The position numbers were made by a program, and so were the translations under genes. From Paratissierella sp033809995 (GTDB taxonomy: Bacteria; Bacillota; Clostridia; Tissierellales; Tissierellaceae), in assembly GCA_033809995.1 (NCBI GenBank), contig JAPXKQ010000098.1, positions 1 through 8,524 of the forward strand: a DNA stretch of 8,524 nucleotides, given 5' to 3'. Below are positions 1 to 6,301 of the stretch, in pieces (within the stretch, counting starts at the first letter, position 1; every line of letters begins with the position of its first letter). The notes below the pieces were generated by a model. It was not told the DNA's origin. It searched no databases and saw only the letters and a program-made list of their open reading frames with translations.

Positions 1-333
<333 letters not shown>

Positions 334-356
<23 letters not shown>

Positions 357-380
357 AAAAGTTTTGAGTTTGATCAGCTC
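334..380 (-). repeat. Inverted repeat joining rrn leader to 16S 5' end
   Basis: GATCAAACTC at 341-350 (complement of the 16S 5' end) is matched perfectly by GAGTTTGATC at 366-375 in the leader, leaving a 15-base loop. Beyond a small internal loop (CAG versus A) the arms continue with GAGC (334-337) and GCTC (377-380). In the transcript, the leader immediately before the mature 16S could therefore pair with the 16S nucleotides that form helices 1 and 2. The pairing is seen directly. A role in ordering 16S folding or processing is inference, by analogy with known transient leader-16S contacts. Confidence 0.75.
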
Positions 381-432
381 TTTATTTGCTGACTAAAATT
401 TGTTTCTTGTAATTTATTCAAAGTATCTCACA

Positions 433-452
433 CTGTTTAGTTTTTAAGGTTC
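433..452 (-). promoter_or_regulatory. BoxA-like antitermination element in rrn leader
   Basis: On the minus strand this reads GAACCTTAAAAACTAAACAG. It resembles the boxA-type sequence of Gram-positive rRNA leaders (TGTTCTTTGAAAACT-like), which binds the NusB/S10 antitermination complex. It sits downstream of all three promoters and about 80 nt before the 16S start, as expected. The match is by eye and imperfect, so this is a tentative call. Confidence 0.4.
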
Positions 453-485
453 TGTTTGTCATCTCGTGATTGAGACAACTTATTT

Positions 486-515
486 AGTATAACATATCCT
501 TGCTGGACTTGTCAA
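486..515 (-). promoter_or_regulatory. rrn promoter, proximal
   Basis: TTGACA (complement at 510-515) is followed after 18 bp by TATACT (486-491), with a TG two bases before the -10 (extended -10 form). This is the promoter closest to the 16S gene; transcription would start near 478-480. The leader that follows contains a weak hairpin (TTGTC...GACAA) before the boxA-like site. A perfect consensus -35 and placement ahead of rRNA make it convincing. Confidence 0.85.
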
Positions 516-564
516 CTATTTTTTTAAGAATTTTTATTGGCTTTTTTGTGAGCCAACTTTTAAT

Positions 565-593
565 ATGATACTCTCTTTAGGTATTATTGTCAA
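565..593 (-). promoter_or_regulatory. rrn promoter, middle
   Basis: TTGACA (complement at 588-593) and TATCAT (565-570) are separated by exactly 17 bp. Directly upstream are phased A-tracts that would act as an UP element. Between this promoter and the proximal one is a 6-bp hairpin (arms 537-542 and 551-556, TTGGCT/AGCCAA), with no downstream U-run in this orientation, so it is not a terminator for this transcript. Confidence 0.85.
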
Positions 594-628
594 TACCTTT
601 TTTAAATCTTTTTAAATCTTTTTGAAAC
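594..628 (-). promoter_or_regulatory. Phased A-tract UP element of rrn promoter
   Basis: Immediately upstream of the middle promoter's -35, the minus strand carries three A-tracts (AAAAAG, AAAAAG, AAAAAAG) at about 10-bp spacing, within an imperfect tandem repeat of the unit CTTTTTAAAT on the plus strand (about 2.5 copies). Helically phased A-tracts at this position bend DNA and bind the alpha-subunit C-terminal domain of RNA polymerase in strong rRNA promoters. The repeat is seen directly; the activation role is inferred from position. Confidence 0.65.
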
Positions 629-669
629 TTCATTTTTAAAAATCCATGGTCACTTCCGACCAGATTATT

Positions 670-698
670 AATATAACACGATTGAAAATATTCGTCAA
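670..698 (-). promoter_or_regulatory. rrn promoter, distal
   Basis: TTGACG (complement at 693-698) and TATATT (670-675) lie 17 bp apart, about 30 bp after the stop codon of the upstream coat-protein gene. A small 5-bp hairpin follows (arms 647-651 and 658-662, TGGTC/GACCA), then a short T-run about four bases later. That hairpin could weakly terminate read-through from the coat gene or attenuate this promoter. The 361-724 interval is thus a promoter and leader region with no gene. Confidence 0.75.
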
Positions 699-724
699 TA
701 TAAAATCGACAAAATATTATTCCA

Positions 725-1195
725 CTATTTTACGTTATACATCCCATTGGAATTCATATAGTTAAATAGTAGTTCTCCATGTTTCTGCTCTTCTTTTTGT
801 ATATGTTGAAGAGCAGTTCTTACTTGTTTATTGGCAGACTCAAATACCCCAGTATCATAAAAGCCTGAAACAAATTTCTCAGTTGATAATAAATCACCAC
901 ATAATAATGCATCCTGTGCACTATTAAATGTCATATTTTCACTACCACTCTGTTGAGTCTGTTGATTTCCTTGGCTTTGAAAATTGTGTGTAAGATTAGG
1001 AGTATTACCCTTCAATAATTGATCAATAATATTAAGATGGTGTTGTTCTTCAGTTGCCAATTTATTGAACAAGTTCTTTAATTCAGGATCCTTTGCCTGA
1101 TTGGCAAAGCTTTGATATTTTTTTACGCAAATATCTTCTTGTTTTTTACCGTCTTCTAAAATCATCGTTTCTTTTTGTGTTAATGTAAAGTCCAT
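725..1195 (-). CDS. CotF-like spore coat protein, ferritin-like fold
   Basis: A 156-residue protein of the CotF/coat-F type, with a four-helix ferritin-like fold predicted from its sequence pattern. Two helix pairs (about 5-62 and 92-150) are joined by a Gln/Ser/Asn-rich linker (about 72-87). The first half holds E14 and an E50-x-x-H53 motif within TEEQHH. The second half holds E106 and E136-x-x-H139 within KEEQKH. This repeated ExxH layout resembles the diiron site of ferritin-like proteins, so metal binding is possible, although the family is known mainly as a structural component of the spore coat. There is no signal peptide, fitting assembly from the mother-cell cytoplasm. The ATG is set by AAGGAGGG five bases upstream. 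It follows the lysS terminator and so needs its own promoter; I see no clear sigma-A site in 1196-1254, which fits a sporulation sigma factor. Family assignment is fairly sure; metal binding is inference. Confidence 0.8.
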   Translation of the reverse strand: MDFTLTQKETMILEDGKKQEDICVKKYQSFANQAKDPELKNLFNKLATEEQHHLNIIDQLLKGNTPNLTHNFQSQGNQQTQQSGSENMTFNSAQDALLCGDLLSTEKFVSGFYDTGVFESANKQVRTALQHIQKEEQKHGELLFNYMNSNGMYNVK

Positions 1196-1254
1196 AATAA
1201 CCCTCCTTAGATTTTTATCTGTATTATTATTAGCCTTTTTTGAATATTTATTAC

Positions 1255-1285
1255 AAAAAAAGCAGTAGATTTAAAATCTACCGCT
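1255..1285 (-). terminator. Rho-independent terminator of greA-lysS
   Basis: The arms at 1261-1271 and 1275-1285 form an 11-bp stem (AGCGGTAGATT / AATCTACTGCT, one G-U pair) with a short loop. Seven consecutive U residues follow (complement of 1255-1261). It lies 37 bases past the lysS stop codon and separates lysS from the coat-protein gene. Confidence 0.93.
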
Positions 1286-1291
1286 TAGATA

Positions 1292-1311
1292 GGCGGGCAT
1301 GGAATCCCGCC
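1292..1311 (-). other. GC-rich hairpin in lysS 3' UTR
   Basis: GGCGGG and CCCGCC form a perfect 6-bp all-GC stem with an 8-base loop (ATTCCATG in the transcript). It lies between the lysS stop and the terminator hairpin and is conspicuously GC-rich for this region. It may protect the 3' end or act as a pause site; this is inference. Confidence 0.6.
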
Positions 1312-1321
1312 ACTACATTAT

Positions 1322-2800
1322 TTATTCTTCAATAGGTTTCATAGTAGGGAACAACAATACATCCCTAATACTAGGTTGATTAGTTAATAAGATAATCATT
1401 CTATCTATACCTATTCCCAACCCTCCTGTTGGAGGTAATCCTACCTCGATTGCATTTAAGAAATCTGTATCCATTGGATGAGCCTCATCATCTCCAGATT
1501 CTTTTTGTTTAACCTGATCTTCAAATCTTTGTCTTTGATCAATTGGGTCATTTAATTCGGAAAAGGCATTTGCCAATTCCCATTTATTTAAAAATGCTTC
1601 AAATCTATTTGTTTTTCTAGGGTCATCTGGATTTCTCTTAGCTAATGGTGATATTTCTACAGGATGTCCAGTGACAAAGGTAGGTTGAATTAAATGTTCT
1701 TCACAGAATTCTTCAAACATTTGTGATATAATATGACCTCTTGTCATATTTTGATTTATTTCTAATCCTTTAGCCTTTGCTATTGCCCTTGCTTCCTCAT
1801 CAGTATCTATAGTAGAGAAATCAACACCAGTAAATTCTTTAACAGCATCTTCCATATCAAGTCTCCTCCAAGGAGGTGTTAAGTCAAGTTCAGTACCTTG
1901 ATAGTTGATTACTTTTGTTCCTAGAGTTTTTTCTGCTACATAGGCAAATAATTCTTCTGTTAGCCTCATCATCTCTTCATAGTCTACATAGGCTTGATAC
2001 AATTCTATATTTGTAAATTCGGGATTGTGTTTAGGGCTCATCCCCTCATTCCTAAACATTCTACCCATTTCATATACCTTTTCAAATCCACCCACAATGA
2101 GTCTCTTTAAGTACAGTTCGTTTGCTATTCTTAAGTACATATCAATATCTAATGCATTATGGTGTGTTGCAAATGGTCTTGCATTAGCCCCTCCAGCAAT
2201 AGGGCTAAGTATAGGAGTTTCCACTTCTAAAAATCCTCTTTCATCTAAGAATTCCCTTACGGCCTTAATAATCTTAGTTCTTAGGATGAAGGTCTCCTTT
2301 ACTTCTGGATTAACTATCATATCTACATATCTTTGTCTATACCTTATATCTTGATCTTTCAATCCATGCCATTTTTCAGGTAGTATTTGTAATGATTTAG
2401 TAAGTAGTAAAACCTTTTCAGCCCTTATGGATATTTCGCCAGCTTTAGTTTTAAATACTTCACCATTTACACCAATAATATCTCCCAAATCCAATAATGA
2501 TAGATCCTTATATTCTTCTTCTCCAAGTACATCTTGTTTAGCAAATATTTGAATTCTGCCTTCACTATCTTGGATATCAATAAAACTAACTTTACCGTGG
2601 CCTCTTCTGGACATAATTCTTCCTGCTACTGCAACCTTTTGACCCTCTAATTCCTCAAACTTCTCTTTTATTGTTGTACTATAATGCGTATAGTCAAACT
2701 TTTCAATTAAATATGGATTTTTCCCAGCTTCAATTAATTGATTTAACTTATCCCTTCTAATCTGTAGCATTTCGTTTAAATTAACTTCAGTACCGCTCAT
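1322..2800 (-). CDS. lysS: Lysyl-tRNA synthetase, class II
   Basis: A 492-residue cytoplasmic enzyme that attaches lysine to tRNA-Lys using ATP. An N-terminal helix is followed by an OB-fold anticodon-binding domain (about 55-135, including VAGRIMSRRGHGKVSFIDIQD). The class II catalytic domain follows: motif 1 around 183-205 (FLEVETPILSPIAGGA), motif 2 at 249-268 (FRNEG then HNPEFTNIELY), and motif 3 at 460-467 (GLGIGIDR). The end, LLFPTMKP, is typical of bacterial LysRS, and the length is normal. The start is the ATG at 2798-2800, with AAGGAGG six bases upstream. A longer in-frame start at 2866 exists but would translate the structured spacer and lacks a ribosome binding site. It is co-transcribed behind greA with a 119-bp spacer, and a strong terminator follows. 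No T-box or lysine riboswitch is visible upstream. Confidence 0.98.
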   Translation of the reverse strand: MSGTEVNLNEMLQIRRDKLNQLIEAGKNPYLIEKFDYTHYSTTIKEKFEELEGQKVAVAGRIMSRRGHGKVSFIDIQDSEGRIQIFAKQDVLGEEEYKDLSLLDLGDIIGVNGEVFKTKAGEISIRAEKVLLLTKSLQILPEKWHGLKDQDIRYRQRYVDMIVNPEVKETFILRTKIIKAVREFLDERGFLEVETPILSPIAGGANARPFATHHNALDIDMYLRIANELYLKRLIVGGFEKVYEMGRMFRNEGMSPKHNPEFTNIELYQAYVDYEEMMRLTEELFAYVAEKTLGTKVINYQGTELDLTPPWRRLDMEDAVKEFTGVDFSTIDTDEEARAIAKAKGLEINQNMTRGHIISQMFEEFCEEHLIQPTFVTGHPVEISPLAKRNPDDPRKTNRFEAFLNKWELANAFSELNDPIDQRQRFEDQVKQKESGDDEAHPMDTDFLNAIEVGLPPTGGLGIGIDRMIILLTNQPSIRDVLLFPTMKPIEE

Positions 2801-2842
2801 ATTTTTCCTCCTTAGCTTATAACTATCTAGTTTATGCATCAG

Positions 2843-2929
2843 TGAAACTGCTTGCAGTTTCTTCACACCGCATCAACGAGGTAAGAATTATAATCACCTT
2901 ATTACGAGGGGATATCTCATTACCTCGTT
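2843..2929 (-). promoter_or_regulatory. Structured greA-lysS spacer with two inverted repeats
   Basis: A perfect 10-bp inverted repeat (AACGAGGTAA at 2875-2884, TTACCTCGTT at 2920-2929) encloses 35 bases, and one arm contains the greA stop codon. A third CGAGG at 2905-2909 can compete for the same CCTCG arm (2923-2927), so two mutually exclusive folds are possible. Closer to lysS, GTGAAACTGC (2842-2851) pairs with GCAGTTTC plus TTCAC (2854-2866), a 10-bp stem with a 3-base bulge. Neither hairpin is followed by a U-run in the transcript, so these are not ordinary terminators. They could set the greA:lysS ratio through RNA stability or translation. The repeats are seen directly; the role is inferred. 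Confidence 0.5.
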
Positions 2930-3396
2930 ATATTCAACACCTTATATTTAATAACTCCATCGGGAACTTGAACATCAATTACTTCACCAGACTTACTTCC
3001 TAATAAAGATTTTCCCAATGGGGATTCATTTGAAATCTTTCCACAATAAGGGTCAGCTTCTGCTGAACCAACTATAGTATACTCCATTTCTTCATCGAAT
3101 TCCAAATCCTTAACTACAACCTTAGAACCAATGCTTACCACATGTGTAGTGATTTCATCTTCATCTATAAGTTTAGCATTTCTTAGAATTGTTTCTAATC
3201 TTGCTATTCTTTCTTCTAATTTTGCTTGTTCATTTTTCGCTTGATCATATTCGGCATTTTCACTTATATCTCCAAAGTCTAAAGCCTGTTTTATCCTTTC
3301 AGCTACCTCTTTTCGTCTTACAGACTTTAGTTCATCTAATTCATTTTCAAGTTTATCTAGCCCCTCAGCTGTTAAAAATACATCCTTTTCAGTCAT
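2920..3396 (-). CDS. greA: Transcription elongation factor GreA
   Basis: A 158-residue protein of normal length that rescues backtracked RNA polymerase by stimulating transcript cleavage through the secondary channel. The N-terminal coiled-coil hairpin (about 10-77) carries the tip FGDISENAEYD, with acidic residues D43 and E46 that correspond to the Mg2+-coordinating tip pair of E. coli GreA. The C-terminal FKBP-like domain (about 85-157) has the family block DPYCGKISNESPLGKSLLG (115-133). The ATG has an AGAGGAGTG ribosome binding site. A consensus promoter lies about 100 bp upstream, and lysS follows in the same direction. The greA-lysS order is common in Firmicutes. Confidence 0.97.
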   Translation of the reverse strand: MTEKDVFLTAEGLDKLENELDELKSVRRKEVAERIKQALDFGDISENAEYDQAKNEQAKLEERIARLETILRNAKLIDEDEITTHVVSIGSKVVVKDLEFDEEMEYTIVGSAEADPYCGKISNESPLGKSLLGSKSGEVIDVQVPDGVIKYKVLNITR

Positions 3397-3498
3397 ATTA
3401 TCACTCCTCTAACTTTAATAAAAGATAATTATGCTATAATATCTAAGTATATGTTTGTTAATATTAAGAAGCCCGTTTTTCCTTATTGTATGCAGAAT

Positions 3499-3527
3499 AT
3501 TATAATCAACGTTAACTACATTGTCAA
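3499..3527 (-). promoter_or_regulatory. Consensus sigma-A promoter for greA-lysS
   Basis: TTGACA (complement at 3522-3527) and TATAAT (3499-3504) are separated by exactly 17 bp, a perfect match to the housekeeping consensus. The -35 box begins two bases after the stop codon of the upstream gene. Transcription would start near 3492, giving a leader of about 95 nt before greA in which I see no strong structure. Confidence 0.92.
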
Positions 3528-3529
3528 GT

Positions 3530-4441
3530 TTAAAACTTACCTTTCAACCTTATTCTTGTTCCTATTACTTCTTCAACATAGTAGAAAGAGTCCATTACAT
3601 TTATTTGAGCAAATATTTTACCCATATTTTCATTTAAACCTTCTAATAGAGCAGGTGAAACGTAATTTTCTAAAAGTATATTTTCAAAACCTATTTGAAA
3701 ATTAATATCCTTTATAACGACACCTTTCTTTCCTAGGGAATTAAAAGGTTTCTTTCCACTAAAATCTATTATTAATACATCATTTCTAATATTTGATAAA
3801 TCTAAATCTATTTCATCATTGAAATTTATTATAATATTATAGATTTTAAGCAATCTTTCAATATTAACTGGTTGAAAAATTGAAATTCCCGTAGATTGAA
3901 GTATCTCTTCATATATTTCATTCTGTATGGACTCTTCCAAACCAAATACTGATAGAAACTTAAAATAATTAGATAATATCTGCAATAGGTGTAGTAGTCT
4001 TTCCTTATCGCTACAAATTACCAAGGTTTCTTTACTATTATAATCCTCTTCTAGAATATCATAAACTTTAATTATAATTTGTGGTATATTTAGTACCCTA
4101 GTATTGTCTCCAGATTTATAAATTAAACCAGTTTCCCTCTCTATTTCTAATATAATTTCTTTAGATATATTCTCTATACCCTCAATATAAAATGTCGTAT
4201 CTTTCTCTGTCTTAAGTTTTGATATACTTTCAATAAATATTGAAAGCTGATTACAATCCGAAAAATCAACTGGTTTTAAATTGACGCCTATTATTCGTCC
4301 TAAATTTTCTTCTTCACCCTTTACTATGTTTTCTATTTCCTTGGGCCTAAATTTAGGTAGTAGAAAATCGGGTAGGTATTTCAGTCCATTTGATTTATAC
4401 CAGCTTTTATATTTTTCATGATTTAAAATATATAATAAAAT
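3530..4441 (-). CDS. Conserved-type hypothetical protein, probable ATT start
   Basis: I do not recognise the family. The frame is open from a TAA at 4442-4444 down to the stop at 3530-3532, which gives 303 residues if translation begins at the ATT at 4439-4441. AAGGAGGG (complement of 4448-4455) sits six bases upstream of that ATT, ideal spacing. There is no in-frame ATG, GTG or TTG until a TTG at 4024, which has no comparable ribosome binding site and would discard 139 residues of ordinary coding sequence. The N-terminus would read (M)LLYILNHEKYKSWYKSNGLK. The middle (LVICSDKERLLHLL, then ILQSTGISIF, then IRNDVLIIDFSG) alternates hydrophobic strands and helices in a Rossmann-like manner, but no nucleotide-binding glycine motif is evident. 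There is no signal peptide or membrane segment. It lies 55 bp behind dus, probably in the same transcript. A lost start codon (ATG to ATT), sequencing error or genuine AUU initiation are all possible. Confidence 0.7.
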   Translation of the reverse strand: MLLYILNHEKYKSWYKSNGLKYLPDFLLPKFRPKEIENIVKGEEENLGRIIGVNLKPVDFSDCNQLSIFIESISKLKTEKDTTFYIEGIENISKEIILEIERETGLIYKSGDNTRVLNIPQIIIKVYDILEEDYNSKETLVICSDKERLLHLLQILSNYFKFLSVFGLEESIQNEIYEEILQSTGISIFQPVNIERLLKIYNIIINFNDEIDLDLSNIRNDVLIIDFSGKKPFNSLGKKGVVIKDINFQIGFENILLENYVSPALLEGLNENMGKIFAQINVMDSFYYVEEVIGTRIRLKGKF

Positions 4442-4455
4442 TTAACTCCCTCCTT
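4439..4455 (-). promoter_or_regulatory. Ribosome binding site supporting an ATT start
   Basis: AAGGAGGG (4448-4455) is followed by the six bases AGTTAA and then ATT (4439-4441). The TAA just before the ATT closes the frame upstream, so no longer version of the protein is possible. This site decides the start of the hypothetical gene. Confidence 0.7.
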
Positions 4456-4496
4456 TTGTTTTTATCATTATATGAAGGGGAATAGATTCATATACA

Positions 4497-5468
4497 TTAA
4501 CTAGATAATTTATCTAAATAGTCCAGTAATATTTCAATCATTTCATTTCTAGATTCTATAGTATTGATTTTGTTTTTGATTTCGTTTGAATTTCTCATTC
4601 CCTTTAAGTACCAGGAGAGTTGTTTTCTCATTTCTTTTACCCCTATATCTTCACCTTTTAACTCACACACCATATTTAAGTGTCTGATGCTCATATTGAT
4701 GATTTCTTCATTTGTAGGTATTACGTCATCCTTACCTTCCAATAGATTATTTATTCTTTTAAAAATCCAAGGATTTCCCATGGAACCTCTTCCAATTGCA
4801 ATTCCATCACATTTTGTTTCTTTTAAAAGTCTTAGTCCATCCTCTGGTTCAAATACATCACCATTACCTATTACAGGAATGGAAACTGACTCTTTGATTT
4901 TCCTTATAAAATTCCAATCTGCCTCCCCAGAATAAAACATATCTCTAGTTCTAGCATGTATGGTAATAGCACTGGCACCTGCTTCTTCAGATATCTTGGC
5001 TATATCTACACCGTTTATGTTTTTCTCATCCCAGCCCATTCTAAACTTCACTGTTACAGGCTTATTAGAGACTTTGACAACATTAGTTATTATTTCTTTA
5101 ACAAGTTTAGGGTCCTTCATTAGGGCACAACCATCACCATTTTTAACTATCTTTGGAGCAGGGCACCCCATATTAATATCAATTATATCTATATCGCATC
5201 TTTTATTTAATTTGTTTTCTATGATATTGCTCATAATCATTGGGTTAGAGCCAAATATTTGTAACGCTATAGGTCTTTCCCTTTCATCTACGATAGTTAA
5301 CTCATTGGTTTTCTCATCATTATAATACATTCCTTTAGCACTGACCATTTCAGTAACTACTAAACCTGCACCCATTTCCTTGCAAATTATCCTAAAAGTC
5401 AAATCTGTAACTCCAGCCATTGGGGCTAAAAATATATTATTTTTCAATTCAATATTCCCAATTCTCAT
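4497..5468 (-). CDS. dusB: tRNA-dihydrouridine synthase, DusB type
   Basis: A 323-residue FMN enzyme that reduces uridine to dihydrouridine in the tRNA D-loop using NADPH. The TIM barrel starts with LAPMAGVTD (14-22), which contributes to the flavin site. The catalytic cysteine is C102 in MGCPAPK. K141 in VKFRMGW and H171 in ITIHARTR bind FMN or RNA, GNGD (201-204) contacts the flavin phosphate, and GRGSMGNPWIF (226-236) closes the barrel. A helical RNA-binding domain follows (about 250-323). The start is the ATG at 5466-5468, with GAGGTG six bases upstream. A GTG at 5475-5477 lies inside that Shine-Dalgarno sequence and is rejected. It follows coaX by 45 bp, and a dus gene near greA and lysS is a common clostridial arrangement. 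Subfamily (DusB rather than Dus1) rests on resemblance. Confidence 0.95.
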   Translation of the reverse strand: MRIGNIELKNNIFLAPMAGVTDLTFRIICKEMGAGLVVTEMVSAKGMYYNDEKTNELTIVDERERPIALQIFGSNPMIMSNIIENKLNKRCDIDIIDINMGCPAPKIVKNGDGCALMKDPKLVKEIITNVVKVSNKPVTVKFRMGWDEKNINGVDIAKISEEAGASAITIHARTRDMFYSGEADWNFIRKIKESVSIPVIGNGDVFEPEDGLRLLKETKCDGIAIGRGSMGNPWIFKRINNLLEGKDDVIPTNEEIINMSIRHLNMVCELKGEDIGVKEMRKQLSWYLKGMRNSNEIKNKINTIESRNEMIEILLDYLDKLSS

Positions 5469-5491
5469 TCGTTTCACCTCTACTAAAAGAA

Positions 5492-5515
5492 AAGTAAGTA
5501 GAATTCTACTTACTT
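5492..5515 (-). repeat. Perfect 24-bp palindrome between coaX and dus
   Basis: The whole 24-bp stretch equals its own reverse complement; each arm is AAGTAAGTAGAA or its complement. It overlaps the last two bases of the coaX stop codon, and the coaX end adds a further AAGT-type repeat. In the transcript it forms an AT-rich hairpin followed by TTCTTTT. It could be a weak terminator or processing site that lowers dus expression relative to coaX, or a binding site for a dimeric protein. The palindrome is seen directly; the role is inferred. Confidence 0.6.
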
Positions 5516-6287
5516 ACTTATTTCTTTCGTATATAATTCTTAATCCTTCTAAGGTTAGAAGCTTATCAATTTTTTGTATATATTTGCTTTCTTTAGCTAC
5601 AAGATTAGAAAATCCTCCAGTAGCTATTATTTTTATTTCCTCAGAATCTACTCCCATTTCCCCAATCATCTTTTCAATTATATAATCAATCATGCCAATA
5701 TATCCATAGACTAAACCTGATTGTATGCTACTAACAGTATTCTTGCCAATAACTTTTTCAGGTTTTATAATTTCAACTTTAGGCAATTTTGCAGTTCTTA
5801 AAAATAATGCGTCAGCTGAAATCCTAATTCCTGGTGCAATTGCCCCTCCTAAATATTCTCCCTCTTTATTAACACAACAGAAGGTAATAGCAGTTCCTGA
5901 ATCTACGATAATAAGGGGTCCCCCATACTTATCATATGCTGCGACTGCGTTTACTATCCTATCAGCCCCAACCTCTTTAGGATTATCATATTTTATATTC
6001 ATACCAGTTTTAACGCCTGGTCCAATCACTATAGGGTTTTTCTTAAAATATCTTAAACACATATTAGGTAGAGAATGCATCAAATTTGGTACAACTGAAG
6101 AAATAATTATATCTTCAACTTCACTTATATCTATTCCATTATATTTAAATATTTGCTCAAATAATAGACCATACTCATCTGATGTCTTGTCCTTATCAGT
6201 TGATATTCTCCAATCATATTTTAATTCCTTGCCATCATAAACTCCTAGGACAATATTTGTATTACCCACATCTATAACTAATAACAA
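5514..6287 (-). CDS. coaX: Type III pantothenate kinase
   Basis: A 257-residue cytoplasmic enzyme of the ASKHA fold that phosphorylates pantothenate, the first step of coenzyme A synthesis. The N-terminal phosphate loop is DVGNTN (6-11). GADR (107-110) and DSGTAITF (129-136) form the substrate and catalytic region; D129 matches the family's essential aspartate. GGAIAPGI (147-154) and ATGG (222-225) complete the nucleotide and substrate sites. The length is typical. The start is a TTG (6285-6287) placed behind AAGGTGA with five bases between; the N-terminus LLVIDVGNTN begins exactly where the family does. It starts 14 bp after panT, so the two are co-translated from one transcript. CoaX enzymes are insensitive to CoA feedback, which makes upstream RNA-level control plausible. 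Confidence 0.96.
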   Translation of the reverse strand: MLLVIDVGNTNIVLGVYDGKELKYDWRISTDKDKTSDEYGLLFEQIFKYNGIDISEVEDIIISSVVPNLMHSLPNMCLRYFKKNPIVIGPGVKTGMNIKYDNPKEVGADRIVNAVAAYDKYGGPLIIVDSGTAITFCCVNKEGEYLGGAIAPGIRISADALFLRTAKLPKVEIIKPEKVIGKNTVSSIQSGLVYGYIGMIDYIIEKMIGEMGVDSEEIKIIATGGFSNLVAKESKYIQKIDKLLTLEGLRIIYERNK

Positions 6288-6301
6288 ATTATCACCTTCT
6301 A

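Noticed and set aside
537..556. TTGGCT/AGCCAA hairpin as a terminator inside the rrn promoter region
   Set aside because: In the transcribed direction the stem is followed by A-rich sequence, not a U-run.
2801..2866. In-frame extension of lysS to an ATG at 2866, adding 22 residues
   Set aside because: It would translate the bulged hairpin in the spacer and has no ribosome binding site, while the ATG at 2800 has AAGGAGG at ideal spacing and matches the family N-terminus.
2801..2929. T-box or lysine riboswitch controlling lysS
   Set aside because: No T-box AGGGUGGNACCGCG-like sequence, specifier loop or lysine-riboswitch architecture is visible; the spacer is too short.
3530..4024. TTG at 4024 as the start of the hypothetical gene
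   Set aside because: There is no good ribosome binding site, and the same frame stays open for 139 more codons up to a strong Shine-Dalgarno site.
5469..5477. GTG start for dus at 5477
   Set aside because: This GTG is part of the GAGGTG Shine-Dalgarno sequence for the ATG at 5468.
5725..6240. Long open frame on the plus strand inside coaX (171 codons)
   Set aside because: It is antisense to a clearly conserved kinase and has no family motifs or ribosome binding site; other plus-strand frames at 2025-2354, 3189-3428, 4564-5325 and 7722-7955 are rejected for the same reason.
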